Of a DNA stretch of 36,634 nucleotides, positions 23,740 through 29,788 are shown piece after piece; position 1 is the stretch's first letter; every line of letters begins with the position of its first letter. The notes beneath the pieces are model-generated. The model worked only from the letters and a program-made list of their open reading frames with translations, did no database searches and was not told the origin of the DNA. The translations under genes and the position numbers were made by a program. The stretch is from the IMG/VR virus record IMGVR_UViG_3300045927_000052, positions 1 through 36,634 of that record; one strand, 5' to 3'. The DNA is from a virus.

Positions 23740-24035
23740 TGGTTGTCCTCGGGGTAGAAGATGGCGCGGGTTTCGCCGCGGACGGGTGGGATGTCGAGCG
23801 GCCAGCCGCGCCCCAGCTGGGGGGCGGTGCGCCGGTAGCCGGCGGGGGCCGGGGGGAGGTGGGTGCCGCAGTAGATGGTTCCAACTTCGACGCCGCAGAT
23901 GTGGCAGCGGGCCCGCGGCGGCGGTGTCTGTTGCGGGCGGGCGGTGCCGCGGAGGAGCCATCCGGCGGTGAAGCCGGGGAGGGAGAAGAGGAGAATGGCG
24001 GCGGCGACGCCGACGGCGTCTGTCACGGCGGTCAC
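23736..24035 (-). CDS. Small membrane protein with Cys4-type motif
   Basis: A 99-aa protein from GTG 24035. One transmembrane helix (about residues 8-29, VGVAAAILLFSLPGFTAGWL) is followed by CHICGVEVGTIYCGTH (44-59), whose CxxC...CxxH spacing could bind one zinc, and a Pro/Arg-rich tail. It overlaps genes on both sides by 4 nt (GTGA, ATGA). Not recognised. A membrane-tethered zinc motif beside recombination genes is unusual. Confidence 0.6.
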   Translation of the reverse strand: MTAVTDAVGVAAAILLFSLPGFTAGWLLRGTARPQQTPPPRARCHICGVEVGTIYCGTHLPPAPAGYRRTAPQLGRGWPLDIPPVRGETRAIFYPEDNQ

Positions 24036-24112
24036 GCGGTCTCCGGTTCGTCGAACAGCGACGGGGCAGACGCCTCATATTCGGCTAGGCGGAAGTCGGC
24101 ATATCCGGTCAC
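24032..24112 (-). CDS. 26-aa micro-gene in the overlap chain
   Basis: GTG 24112 forms GTGA with the stop of the upstream gene (24109-24111), and its own stop (24032-24034) forms GTGA with the next start (24035). The peptide is acidic (VTGYADFRLAEYEASAPSLF, then DEPETA). Without it there would be a 73-base hole in an otherwise gap-free chain. It is far too short for routine gene callers. The double 4-nt overlap is the main evidence; function is unknown. Confidence 0.5.
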   Translation of the reverse strand: MTGYADFRLAEYEASAPSLFDEPETA

Positions 24113-24294
24113 GGTTTCGCCTCGTCGGGGAGTGCGTCGACGGCGGCGCGCAGTTCCTTCGCTGGCCCGTACACCGCGGCGGCGACGACGGGTCGCCAGG
24201 CGTCGACGAGGGCGGCGAGCCGGTCCCGCTCGGCGAGGAGCGGGTGGCGGGTGAAGTCGATGTCGCCGAGTTCGTCGAAGGGGTTGTCGCTCAC
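24109..24294 (-). CDS. Small hypothetical protein, 61 aa
   Basis: GTG 24294 overlaps the RusA stop (GTGA), and its stop overlaps the 26-aa gene. The sequence VSDNPFDELGDIDFTRHPLL leads into a helical Ala-rich region (AERDRLAALVDAWRPVVAAA). Not recognised. It is probably a small acidic helical accessory protein of the replication/recombination block. Confidence 0.6.
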   Translation of the reverse strand: MSDNPFDELGDIDFTRHPLLAERDRLAALVDAWRPVVAAAVYGPAKELRAAVDALPDEAKP

Positions 24295-24722
24295 GCCGCC
24301 ACCCCCGTCCGGTCCGCTAGGTACAGCTTCGCTCCGGTCCACTCGTCGACCTCGGCGGCGTAGACGTGGATTTCGCAGACTTGGGCGTCGTTGCGGATCA
24401 ATCCGCCGTCGGCGAGCCCGTCCAACGTGGCGCGCAGCACCTTGTCTTTGTCGGGCATCACCACGTGCCAGCCGTGGTGGGATTTGGGGCGGGATTTGGG
24501 GCGGGGGAACCGGAAGTAGGCGACGAGGACGGTGGGTCCGTCGATGCGGCCGTGTCGTCCGGCGGCGGTGCGGGCGGCTTGGGAAACGGCGGTGCGCCAC
24601 GCCCGATGCTTGGCGCGGCCGGTGGCGGAGGCGCCTTCGATGACGGCGCCGTTCGGCATCCGGGTTTTGGAGCCTTGTGGGGCGGGGATGCCTTCAACGT
24701 CGAACGAGATGGGGTCAGGCAT
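24291..24722 (-). CDS. rusA: RusA-family Holliday junction resolvase
   Basis: A 143-aa protein from ATG 24722. It has the RusA layout: an N-terminal strand FDVEGIPAPQGSKTRMPNG, basic region HRAWRTAVSQAARTA, then PDKDKVLRATLDGL with the paired acidic residues (Asp91, Asp93, Asp101) and GGLIRNDAQVCEIHVY with Asp112. RusA cuts four-way junctions made during recombination and packaging. It works with the RecT/exonuclease pair three to four genes downstream. The size fits the family (about 120-145 aa). Confidence 0.92.
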   Translation of the reverse strand: MPDPISFDVEGIPAPQGSKTRMPNGAVIEGASATGRAKHRAWRTAVSQAARTAAGRHGRIDGPTVLVAYFRFPRPKSRPKSHHGWHVVMPDKDKVLRATLDGLADGGLIRNDAQVCEIHVYAAEVDEWTGAKLYLADRTGVAA

Positions 24723-25014
24723 CGCCGTTGACCTTGGCTTCGAGGGCGGTGAGCGCCGCCGTCGTGGTCGGGCCGCGAGCCTCGATGTAGTCGGTGATGT
24801 TGCCGATCGGTGACAGCCCGTCGTCCTTCTGTGCGGCGGCGAAGGCTTCGGTGGAGACAGTCCACCCGTCGGTTTCGAGGCGGGCGATGATGTCGTCGGG
24901 GTCAGGGCCGAGCGCCGCGTTGACACGGTCGGTCAGTGAGTCGACGTCTTCCATCTCCCATTCGCCGGTCGTCCATTCGACGATGGCTTCGTAGATGCGG
25001 TCACGGCGGGTCAT
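24715..25014 (-). CDS. Hypothetical protein, 99 aa
   Basis: Acidic helical protein starting MTRRDRIYEAIVEWTTGEW, with VDSLTDRVNAALGPDPDDII and a C-terminal TTTAALTALEAKVNGDA. ATG 25014 overlaps the upstream stop (ATGA); the end overlaps rusA by 8 bases. Not recognised. The N-terminal helix resembles small DNA-binding or adaptor domains, but no motif is diagnostic. Confidence 0.65.
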   Translation of the reverse strand: MTRRDRIYEAIVEWTTGEWEMEDVDSLTDRVNAALGPDPDDIIARLETDGWTVSTEAFAAAQKDDGLSPIGNITDYIEARGPTTTAALTALEAKVNGDA

Positions 25015-25244
25015 GGCCGGGTCTCGACTTCCCGGTCATCGACGGCGAGCGCGTCCTCTGCGACGATGCGGGCTCCGGCGTCCGACGTTTCGCCGAAGAT
25101 CATCCGGAGCGCCTCGGTGAGCTGTGCGGTGTGTGCCCGTTCAGCGTCGAGCGCATCACACAGGTCGAGCCACCGTCGTCGCTCGGCGTAGGGCAAGGCT
25201 CCGACGTGGCCGCGGTAGGCGGCGGTGTCGATCGGGTCAGTCAT
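25011..25244 (-). CDS. Small helical protein, paralogue of the next gene upstream
   Basis: A 77-aa protein (MTDPIDTAAYRGHVGALPYA). Its middle LDAERAHTAQLTEALRMIFG and end DREVETRP match the neighbour at 25241-25513 (LNAERAHTTQLIAAVQ... DREVQRRP). The DNA around both stop codons is also similar (CGACTTCCCGGTCAT against GGACTTCCCGGTCAT). The genes therefore look like a tandem duplication that diverged in the middle. Function unknown; a short coiled coil is likely. Confidence 0.65.
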   Translation of the reverse strand: MTDPIDTAAYRGHVGALPYAERRRWLDLCDALDAERAHTAQLTEALRMIFGETSDAGARIVAEDALAVDDREVETRP

Positions 25245-25513
25245 GGTCTTCTCTGGACTTCCCGGTCATGGTCGGCGAGGGCAGGATGTCGACGCATCCC
25301 TGTCAGCAACGGTGAGACACCCCGTAGCGCTTCGGCGAGCTGGTCGGCGTCGACCCACGCAGCTTGCACCGCAGCGATGAGTTGTGTGGTGTGCGCCCGT
25401 TCGGCGTTGAGCTCGTCCCTTAGGCCGTCCGCCTCGCGACTCTTGTGGATCGCCCAGTTGCGGACTTCGTCGATCGTGAGGGCGGCGACTGTGGCGGAGT
25501 GCTTGTCAGCCAT
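25241..25513 (-). CDS. Small helical protein, paralogue of the gene downstream
   Basis: A 90-aa protein from ATG 25513, starting MADKHSATVAALTIDEVRNW, then a charged helix (SREADGLRDELNAERAHTTQ) shared with its neighbour, and ending DHDREVQRRP. It overlaps the LPxTG gene by 8 bases upstream and its paralogue by 4 downstream. Similar coiled-coil proteins of unknown role are common in actinophage early regions. Confidence 0.65.
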   Translation of the reverse strand: MADKHSATVAALTIDEVRNWAIHKSREADGLRDELNAERAHTTQLIAAVQAAWVDADQLAEALRGVSPLLTGMRRHPALADHDREVQRRP

Positions 25514-25991
25514 CGCTGCGCCTCCGTGCCGTCCACGCCGTGAACGTTCCGCCGGCGACGAGGATGAGTCCGGCGATGATGAGCTGCAGTTCGCTCCCGG
25601 TGGCCGGCAGGGTCCGGCTCGAGGCAATGCTGGTTGGCGCCCCCGGACCAGCTCTCGGTGTGCTGGTCTCAGGGGGCGCCGTCGTCACCGGTGCCGTCGA
25701 CTCCACCGTGGGGGTGGTGGTGGTCGGTTCCGCCGGTGGCGAACTCGTTGCGGGGGTGGGACACACTTCGGGGGTGTCGCCGGTGACGGTGAACCCGTCG
25801 CCCCATGTGGCGGTCCAGGTGCCGTCCCCGTTGTCGACCCAGCCGAAGCCGGGTTCCGATGTGAGGGCGGTGACGGTGTAGGTGTCGGTGCCTTCGACAC
25901 AGGACGGTTCGGCGTCGTGGGCCGAGGCGACGCCGGAGGTGGCGAGGAGTACGCCGGCGGTGACGGCAGCGGCGGTGACGATGCGGTTCAT
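25506..25991 (-). CDS. Secreted LPxTG cell-wall-anchored protein
   Basis: A 161-aa protein with all parts of a sortase substrate: signal peptide with hydrophobic core (residues 1-24, cut after ASA), a compact domain with two Cys (C31 and C77; TYTVTALTSEPGFGWVDNGD, TATWGDGFTVTG), a Thr/Pro/Ser stalk (about 80-125), LPATG (128-132), a hydrophobic helix (LIIAGLILVAGGTF) and an RRR-containing tail. It would be displayed on the host wall by a host sortase. In an early phage operon it could block superinfection, alter adsorption or serve lysogenic conversion. ATG 25991 makes ATGA with the upstream gene. Confidence 0.88.
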   Translation of the reverse strand: MNRIVTAAAVTAGVLLATSGVASAHDAEPSCVEGTDTYTVTALTSEPGFGWVDNGDGTWTATWGDGFTVTGDTPEVCPTPATSSPPAEPTTTTPTVESTAPVTTAPPETSTPRAGPGAPTSIASSRTLPATGSELQLIIAGLILVAGGTFTAWTARRRSDG

Positions 25992-26260
25992 GACTCGTCG
26001 TCGGAAGCGGAACGCGTGGCGAACGCGAGGGCGTCGAAGATGCGGACGACACGGTCGAAGTCATTGCCGCCGGCGCGGGTCCACGGCACCCAAACGGTGA
26101 TTGCCGACGAGTCGTCGTCGTCGGGTGTGACGTGCAGTTCGTCGGGCGAGGCGAGGTAGAGGCGGATGCCGTAGAAGGTTTCGCCGGGATGGTTGTCCGG
26201 ACGCTTGGTGACGACCTCAACGCGGTCGGTTAGTTCTTCGGCGTAGATGTTGATTCTCAC
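25988..26260 (-). CDS. Hypothetical protein, 90 aa (actinophage early gene)
   Basis: A GTG start at 26260, with AAAGGA 7 nt upstream. The sequence MRINIYAEELTDRVEVVTKR continues to FYGIRLYLASPDELHVTPDD, then AITVWVPWTRAGG. I recognise this as similar in style to a small conserved protein of actinophages with the same opening (MRINxYAEELTDRVE), function unknown. Beta-rich and acidic, it is followed by the LPxTG gene. Confidence 0.75.
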   Translation of the reverse strand: MRINIYAEELTDRVEVVTKRPDNHPGETFYGIRLYLASPDELHVTPDDDDSSAITVWVPWTRAGGNDFDRVVRIFDALAFATRSASDDES

Positions 26261-26272
26261 GGGTTGGTCCTT

Positions 26273-26488
26273 TCAGGTGGTGCCGGCGCGGGAAACGGCG
26301 GGACGATGCGCGTCCAATTGGAGGCGGCGCCGTCGAGTGGTGAGCACCTGCCGTTGGAGGTTGGCGGCGATCGTCATGTCGAGCTTCGTGCCGCTTCGCT
26401 CAAGAACGGTGATGACTCGTTCCCATCGCTTGTCGCTGAGGATGGGGGATGGGTAGAGCCCTGCCATCGGTGGCAAGTAGTCGGTCAT
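26273..26488 (-). CDS. Hypothetical protein, 71 aa
   Basis: ATG 26488 makes ATGA with the membrane micro-gene. The sequence MTDYLPPMAGLYPSPILSDK leads into WERVITVLERSGTKLDMTI and a strongly basic end (VLTTRRRRLQLDAHRP). The basic helix may bind nucleic acid. Not recognised. Confidence 0.6.
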   Translation of the reverse strand: MTDYLPPMAGLYPSPILSDKRWERVITVLERSGTKLDMTIAANLQRQVLTTRRRRLQLDAHRPAVSRAGTT

Positions 26489-26643
26489 GTCGTCCTCCGG
26501 TCTCGTCGTTGCCATCCCCACCGCACCACCGCCGGGGCGGCCACCATGACGGCGAGGGCGGCGGCGACGATGACGGCCAGCCATCGCCACACGAACGCGG
26601 CGAGGGCGACGGCACCGATGTAGAAGATGAGAAACGGGGTCAC
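26485..26643 (-). CDS. 52-aa two-helix membrane protein
   Basis: GTG 26643 overlaps the methyltransferase stop (GTGA), and its stop overlaps the next ATG (ATGA), so it exactly fills the space between them. The peptide has two hydrophobic stretches (PFLIFYIGAVALAAFVW and LAVIVAAALAVMVAAPAVV) with a short turn containing one Arg (WRW), and a basic tail (RRDRRTT). Size and topology fit small holins or other phage membrane peptides, but its place in the early operon argues against a late lysis role. It might instead act in exclusion. Confidence 0.68.
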   Translation of the reverse strand: MTPFLIFYIGAVALAAFVWRWLAVIVAAALAVMVAAPAVVRWGWQRRDRRTT

Positions 26644-27881
26644 GCCACGGCCTCGAGGTGGGCGGCGAGCCGGGTGAGGATCGCGGCGGCGACGGGGGGG
26701 CAGACGGCGTTGCCGATCTGGCGGAACCGTGAGGTCTTGGTGCCGGTGACGGGGAAGTCGGGGGGGAAGCCTTGCAACACGAGGGCTTGTTCAACGGTGA
26801 GCTTGACGGAGCCGACGTGTTGCGATGGTCTGCCGTCGCCGTGGTGCTCAGGTCGGAACAGTTGACTGTCACCCATGACAACGGTGGCGGGCCGCTCCCA
26901 TGCCCACCCGCCAGCCTGTGTCGTGATCTGCGGCGCGGGCCTGGAGTCGGGGAACCGGTAGTAGTAATCGCTTCCGTCATCGGCTCGCGCCGGTTGCACG
27001 CCTTCGCTGTCGCGTGGTCGGTCGTGACGTGCCGAGTTGTGACGCAATGTCCATCCGTAGTTGCCGTTGTCGGCGGATGCGGTGATGGTCATGGCGGGCT
27101 GGTCCTGGTGTCGCCATGCCCCGTTGGCTTGCGTCTCCCGCAACACGAATCCGGGAGACGCGTGACCGCCGCCTTCACCGGTGCGAAGCGTGAACGCCGG
27201 CTCGTCGTCTCGGCGGGTCGGCCGTTCGCCGTACCGTTCGACCATGCCTGCTCCCCGTGGGCTGTACGCCTCGAACCCCGACCATCCCAACGCGTCGGCC
27301 ATCGACATCCACGGCAACAGACCCGTACCGAACAGTCCCGCATCGGTTGCTCGTGCCGGTTCGCCCGACACGTACCGTTGATGGGTCGGCTCTGGGGGGA
27401 CGGCGGGGCCGTTGAGGCGGGCGATCAGGTAGGCCCGCTGCCGGGTCTGCGGTACCCCGTACTGCTCGGCCGACAAGATGCCGCACCATGTTGAGTAGCC
27501 GAGCCGGTCGAGCTCTAGGGCGGTCATCCGCCAGATCGGTTCCACGTCGGGCACCTGCTCCAACGCGACCGCCCGCGGGCGGAGGGCCTCGATGAAGCGG
27601 AGCGGTTGCCAGACGAGGTGTCCGGTGGTGCCGTTGAGCCCGGCGCGTTTACCGGCGCGGGAGAAGTCGGTACAGGGAGGCGACCCGACGAGCACGTCTA
27701 CGGCACCGAACCGGGCCGGGTCGAGGGTGGCGATGTCGGCCCGGATGGTGGCGTGACCGGCGGTGTGGTGGGAGCGGCAGGCGTCTCGGTCCATGTCGAC
27801 ACCGATCACCGTCCAGCCGAGCTGGGCGAGGGCGAGCGACCAGCCGCCCATTCCGCAGAACAGGTCAAGCGCCGCGGTCAC
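26640..27881 (-). CDS. C5-cytosine DNA methyltransferase
   Basis: A 413-aa protein from GTG 27881. Conserved motifs in order: I LDLFCGMGGWSLAL (5-18), IV GSPPCTDFS with catalytic Cys70, VI ALEQVPDV (usual ENV is EQV here), VIII QTRQRAYLI, a long variable target-recognition region (about 180-340) and IX/X RFRQIGNAVCPPVA. No restriction enzyme gene is next to it, so it is probably a solitary phage methyltransferase that protects phage DNA from host restriction or mimics host methylation. The target site cannot be read from sequence. Confidence 0.93.
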   Translation of the reverse strand: MTAALDLFCGMGGWSLALAQLGWTVIGVDMDRDACRSHHTAGHATIRADIATLDPARFGAVDVLVGSPPCTDFSRAGKRAGLNGTTGHLVWQPLRFIEALRPRAVALEQVPDVEPIWRMTALELDRLGYSTWCGILSAEQYGVPQTRQRAYLIARLNGPAVPPEPTHQRYVSGEPARATDAGLFGTGLLPWMSMADALGWSGFEAYSPRGAGMVERYGERPTRRDDEPAFTLRTGEGGGHASPGFVLRETQANGAWRHQDQPAMTITASADNGNYGWTLRHNSARHDRPRDSEGVQPARADDGSDYYYRFPDSRPAPQITTQAGGWAWERPATVVMGDSQLFRPEHHGDGRPSQHVGSVKLTVEQALVLQGFPPDFPVTGTKTSRFRQIGNAVCPPVAAAILTRLAAHLEAVA

Positions 27882-28039
27882 GCCGATTCCTCGTGGGTGG
27901 CTCTCACCGTGGGTGGAGGGAGGGCGGTGGGGGCCATGACCGGATGCCCGTCACGGGCGGCTTGGGCGGCCGCTTCGGTCCAGATCGGAAGTGGAGTGAG
28001 GCGGGCGAGCTCGCCGTCGGTGAGGGTGAACAGGTGCAT
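27878..28039 (-). CDS. Small hypothetical protein, 53 aa
   Basis: ATG 28039 shares its A with the WhiB stop (TGATG); its stop overlaps the methyltransferase GTG. The sequence MHLFTLTDGELARLTPLPIW continues to TEAAAQAARDGHPVMAPTA and a Pro/Thr-rich end. Not recognised. Both overlaps support the short start over the long open frame. Confidence 0.62.
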   Translation of the reverse strand: MHLFTLTDGELARLTPLPIWTEAAAQAARDGHPVMAPTALPPPTVRATHEESA

Positions 28040-28443
28040 CACGCCACCGTCAACCGCTTCATGCGGAGCCGTCGCCGTTCCCGCGGCGTCAACCCACCCC
28101 ACATCCCGAACTTCTCGTCCATGCCGGCTTCGAGGCATTCGGCACGGACGACACATCCGCGGCACACGTCCTTCGCGTTCGCGGTTTCGCCGGGGGCGCA
28201 GCCTCCCCGTTCGGGGAAGAACAGGTCGACGCCCATGCCGAGACAGTTGGCTTCCGCCATCCACGGGGCGGGGGTGAAGGGGCCGGCGTCGGGGAGCTGC
28301 ACGGCGTCGCGGGTGACGGGCACGTACCGTTGGCGTTGCTTCTCGGCCCAGAGGGCGCGGCAGTCGGGGTGGCGGCAACCGCGGATGTAACGGCCGATCG
28401 ACGGCGGCCCATCATGCGTGTGAACGCCGGTGTCACTGTCCAC
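28039..28443 (-). CDS. WhiB-family iron-sulfur regulator with N-terminal Cys extension
   Basis: A 134-aa protein from GTG 28443. The C-terminal half is a WhiB domain: Cys67, then CRGC (94-97) and Cys103 in VVRAECLEAG give the four cluster ligands; GMWGGLTPRERRRLRMKR is the family GG-turn and basic DNA-binding tail. The first 45 residues add GRYIRGCRHPDCRALW (Cys23, Cys28), a small module also seen alone in actinophage proteins. Phage WhiB proteins such as that of TM4 can repress host whiB genes and alter septation or superinfection. An extra Cys82 is present. Confidence 0.92.
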   Translation of the reverse strand: MDSDTGVHTHDGPPSIGRYIRGCRHPDCRALWAEKQRQRYVPVTRDAVQLPDAGPFTPAPWMAEANCLGMGVDLFFPERGGCAPGETANAKDVCRGCVVRAECLEAGMDEKFGMWGGLTPRERRRLRMKRLTVA

Positions 28444-28702
28444 GGTTCTCTACCCGGTTGGTCGGGTGGACGTACCGGCTGTGCGCCTCCGCCACCACCG
28501 TCTCAGCGGTTTGGACGGCCGGGTGTTGCCGGTCGGAGCACACCTGCAACTCGCCGATGACGGCGTCCATGTCGATGACGACGCCGTGGCGGCGGGCGAC
28601 GTGCAAGATGACGTGTTGCAGGAGGTGGTTGGCTTCGCGCAGCTCGTGTTCGAGGACGTCGCGTTGCCCGCGGAGCAGGGCGGCTTCGAGGCGGGGACGC
28701 AT
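28433..28702 (-). CDS. Hypothetical helical protein, 89 aa
   Basis: ATG 28702 shares its A with the upstream stop (TGATG). The N-terminal half is a helix MRPRLEAALLRGQRDVLEHE, then NHLLQHVILHVARRHGVVID and MDAVIGELQVCSD. Likely a short coiled coil. It overlaps the WhiB start by 11 bases. Not recognised. Confidence 0.62.
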   Translation of the reverse strand: MRPRLEAALLRGQRDVLEHELREANHLLQHVILHVARRHGVVIDMDAVIGELQVCSDRQHPAVQTAETVVAEAHSRYVHPTNRVENRGQ

Positions 28703-29046
28703 CACATCTCCTCGACGTCGTCGATTGAGCACCAGGAGGTGAGCGGCCCTTCATGCCATTGGATGCGGCGGGGCCGTTTCACGTACTGCGAGTCGAACGC
28801 GGCGACCTTGACGACCTTCGATGTCCTTTGGATGTCGACGTCAACGTGTCCGCCGCGGAGGGTGGAGACGACGGTGCCGGGGCGGATGATTGCGAAGTGG
28901 TCGAGGTGGACGTCGGCGGGCATGGGAGCCTCCGGGTAGAAGTCGACGTCGACGCCGTGGACGTGAACCCATTCGCCTTCGGCGGCGAGGTCGCAGGCCA
29001 GTTCGTAGGCGGCGTCACGAGTGGAGCAGTGAATGACGGTCATCAC
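28702..29046 (-). CDS. Hypothetical protein, 114 aa
   Basis: GTG 29046 (GTGA) or ATG 29043 (TGATG) start. A beta-rich sequence: MTVIHCSTRDAAYELACDLA, then GEWVHVHGVDVDFYPEAPMP and SKVVKVAAFDSQYVKRPRRI. Not recognised as a family. Its start is coupled to the 38-aa lipoprotein gene. Confidence 0.62.
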   Translation of the reverse strand: MMTVIHCSTRDAAYELACDLAAEGEWVHVHGVDVDFYPEAPMPADVHLDHFAIIRPGTVVSTLRGGHVDVDIQRTSKVVKVAAFDSQYVKRPRRIQWHEGPLTSWCSIDDVEEM

Positions 29047-29159
29047 GGCTCCAACGTGCAGGCGGTGCCGGTCCGATCACAGCTGAGCCGCCCGCCGCCG
29101 GCGGGGACACAGCCGAACGCGGCGGCGGCGAGGGCGAGGGTGACGATGAGGGCGCGCAT
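29043..29159 (-). CDS. 38-aa predicted lipoprotein
   Basis: ATG 29159 (TGATG with the excisionase stop). MRALIVTLALAAAAFGC is a short signal sequence ending in a lipobox-like AFGC (Cys17 would be lipidated), followed by a 21-residue mature peptide with two more Cys (SCDRTGTACTLEP) that could form a disulfide. It is the second gene transcribed after the Cro-like gene apart from the excisionase, so it should be made early. Small prophage lipoproteins in other systems block superinfection; that role is inferred only. Confidence 0.6.
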   Translation of the reverse strand: MRALIVTLALAAAAFGCVPAGGGRLSCDRTGTACTLEP

Positions 29160-29449
29160 CAGGCGGCTTCTCCTTGGGTGGGATCGCCATTGCGGGCCGG
29201 CAGGCGGGTGCAGTGGTCGATCCAGGCGTCGAGCGCGGATTGGCGGTAGGCGACGGATCGGGTGGAGGTGCGGATCCAGGTGGGGCCGACGCCTCGGTAT
29301 CGCCATTGGCGGAGGGTGGTGCGGGATTTGCCGAGGTAGGCGGCGGCGTCGGGTTCGTTCCGGATCGGGTCGAGCGGGGTACGCTTCGCGGCGTCGACTC
29401 GACCAGCGGGCGAGGCGGTGGCGGACCGGGCGGTAGAGGTCGCGCTCAT
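29159..29449 (-). CDS. xis: Excisionase-like helix-turn-helix protein
   Basis: A 96-aa protein from ATG 29449 (ATGA overlap). After a Ser/Thr-rich N-terminus it has a MerR-like winged helix typical of recombination directionality factors: NEPDAAAYLGKSRTTLRQWR (helix-turn-helix), YRGVGPTWIRTSTRSVAYRQ (wing) and a closing helix SALDAWIDHC. It lies beside the immunity region and opposite the integrase, the usual place for xis. A transcription regulator of the same fold cannot be ruled out. Confidence 0.8.
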   Translation of the reverse strand: MSATSTARSATASPAGRVDAAKRTPLDPIRNEPDAAAYLGKSRTTLRQWRYRGVGPTWIRTSTRSVAYRQSALDAWIDHCTRLPARNGDPTQGEAA

Positions 29450-29682
29450 GCGGCCACCTCGCCTTTGCGGGGGCGGGGGTCGAACAGCCACGACCATTCG
29501 ACCTTGAGTGCCTTTGCGAGACGAACCTGGTTGTCGGGGGTGGGGGCGGAGCGTCCGCTTTCCCAGGCGGAGACCATCTGTTGTGAGACTCCGACCGTGC
29601 CGGCGAGCGTCACCTGGTCGATGTCCAACGCCTCGCGTGCGGCTTTGATGCGCAGTCCCCAGCGGAGGCGGGTGATGCTCAT
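29446..29682 (-). CDS. Cro-like XRE helix-turn-helix repressor
   Basis: A 78-aa protein (ATG 29682; GTG 29688 also possible). The helix-turn-helix is TLAGTVGVSQQMVSAWESGR, followed by APTPDNQVRLAKALKVEWSW. It is divergent from the plus-strand repressor and first gene of the early operon. The promoter -10 ends 8 nt before the ATG with no ribosome site between, so the message is probably leaderless. It likely shuts down the repressor promoter during lytic growth. Confidence 0.82.
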   Translation of the reverse strand: MSITRLRWGLRIKAAREALDIDQVTLAGTVGVSQQMVSAWESGRSAPTPDNQVRLAKALKVEWSWLFDPRPRKGEVAA

Positions 29683-29690
29683 GGGCACGC

Positions 29691-29719
29691 ACCGTACGCC
29701 CGTTACAAGCGTACGTCAA
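29691..29719 (-). promoter_or_regulatory. Leftward early promoter, probably leaderless
   Basis: On the minus strand TTGACG (29719-29714), 17-nt spacer, TACGGT (29696-29691). The -10 lies 8 nt before ATG 29682 and 2 nt before GTG 29688, so transcription should begin at or next to the start codon. It is overlapped at the -35 by the CAAGTACTTG dyad. Confidence 0.75.
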
Positions 29720-29764
29720 GTACTTGTGTCGAGAATGTACCGCTAGCGGGTCATGTACAAGCGT
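29701..29764. promoter_or_regulatory. Operator region between Cro-like and repressor genes
   Basis: Several short symmetric elements: CAAGTACTTG (29717-29726, perfect dyad over the early -35), CCGCTAGCGG (29740-29749, perfect dyad), TGTAC...GTACA (29736-29740 and 29755-29759), and a direct repeat TACAAGCGT (29704-29712 and 29756-29764). These are plausible sites for the two XRE proteins. I cannot pick out a clear rightward promoter. Confidence 0.6.
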
Positions 29765-29788
29765 CGGTTGTGTGGAAGGGTGGATGGC

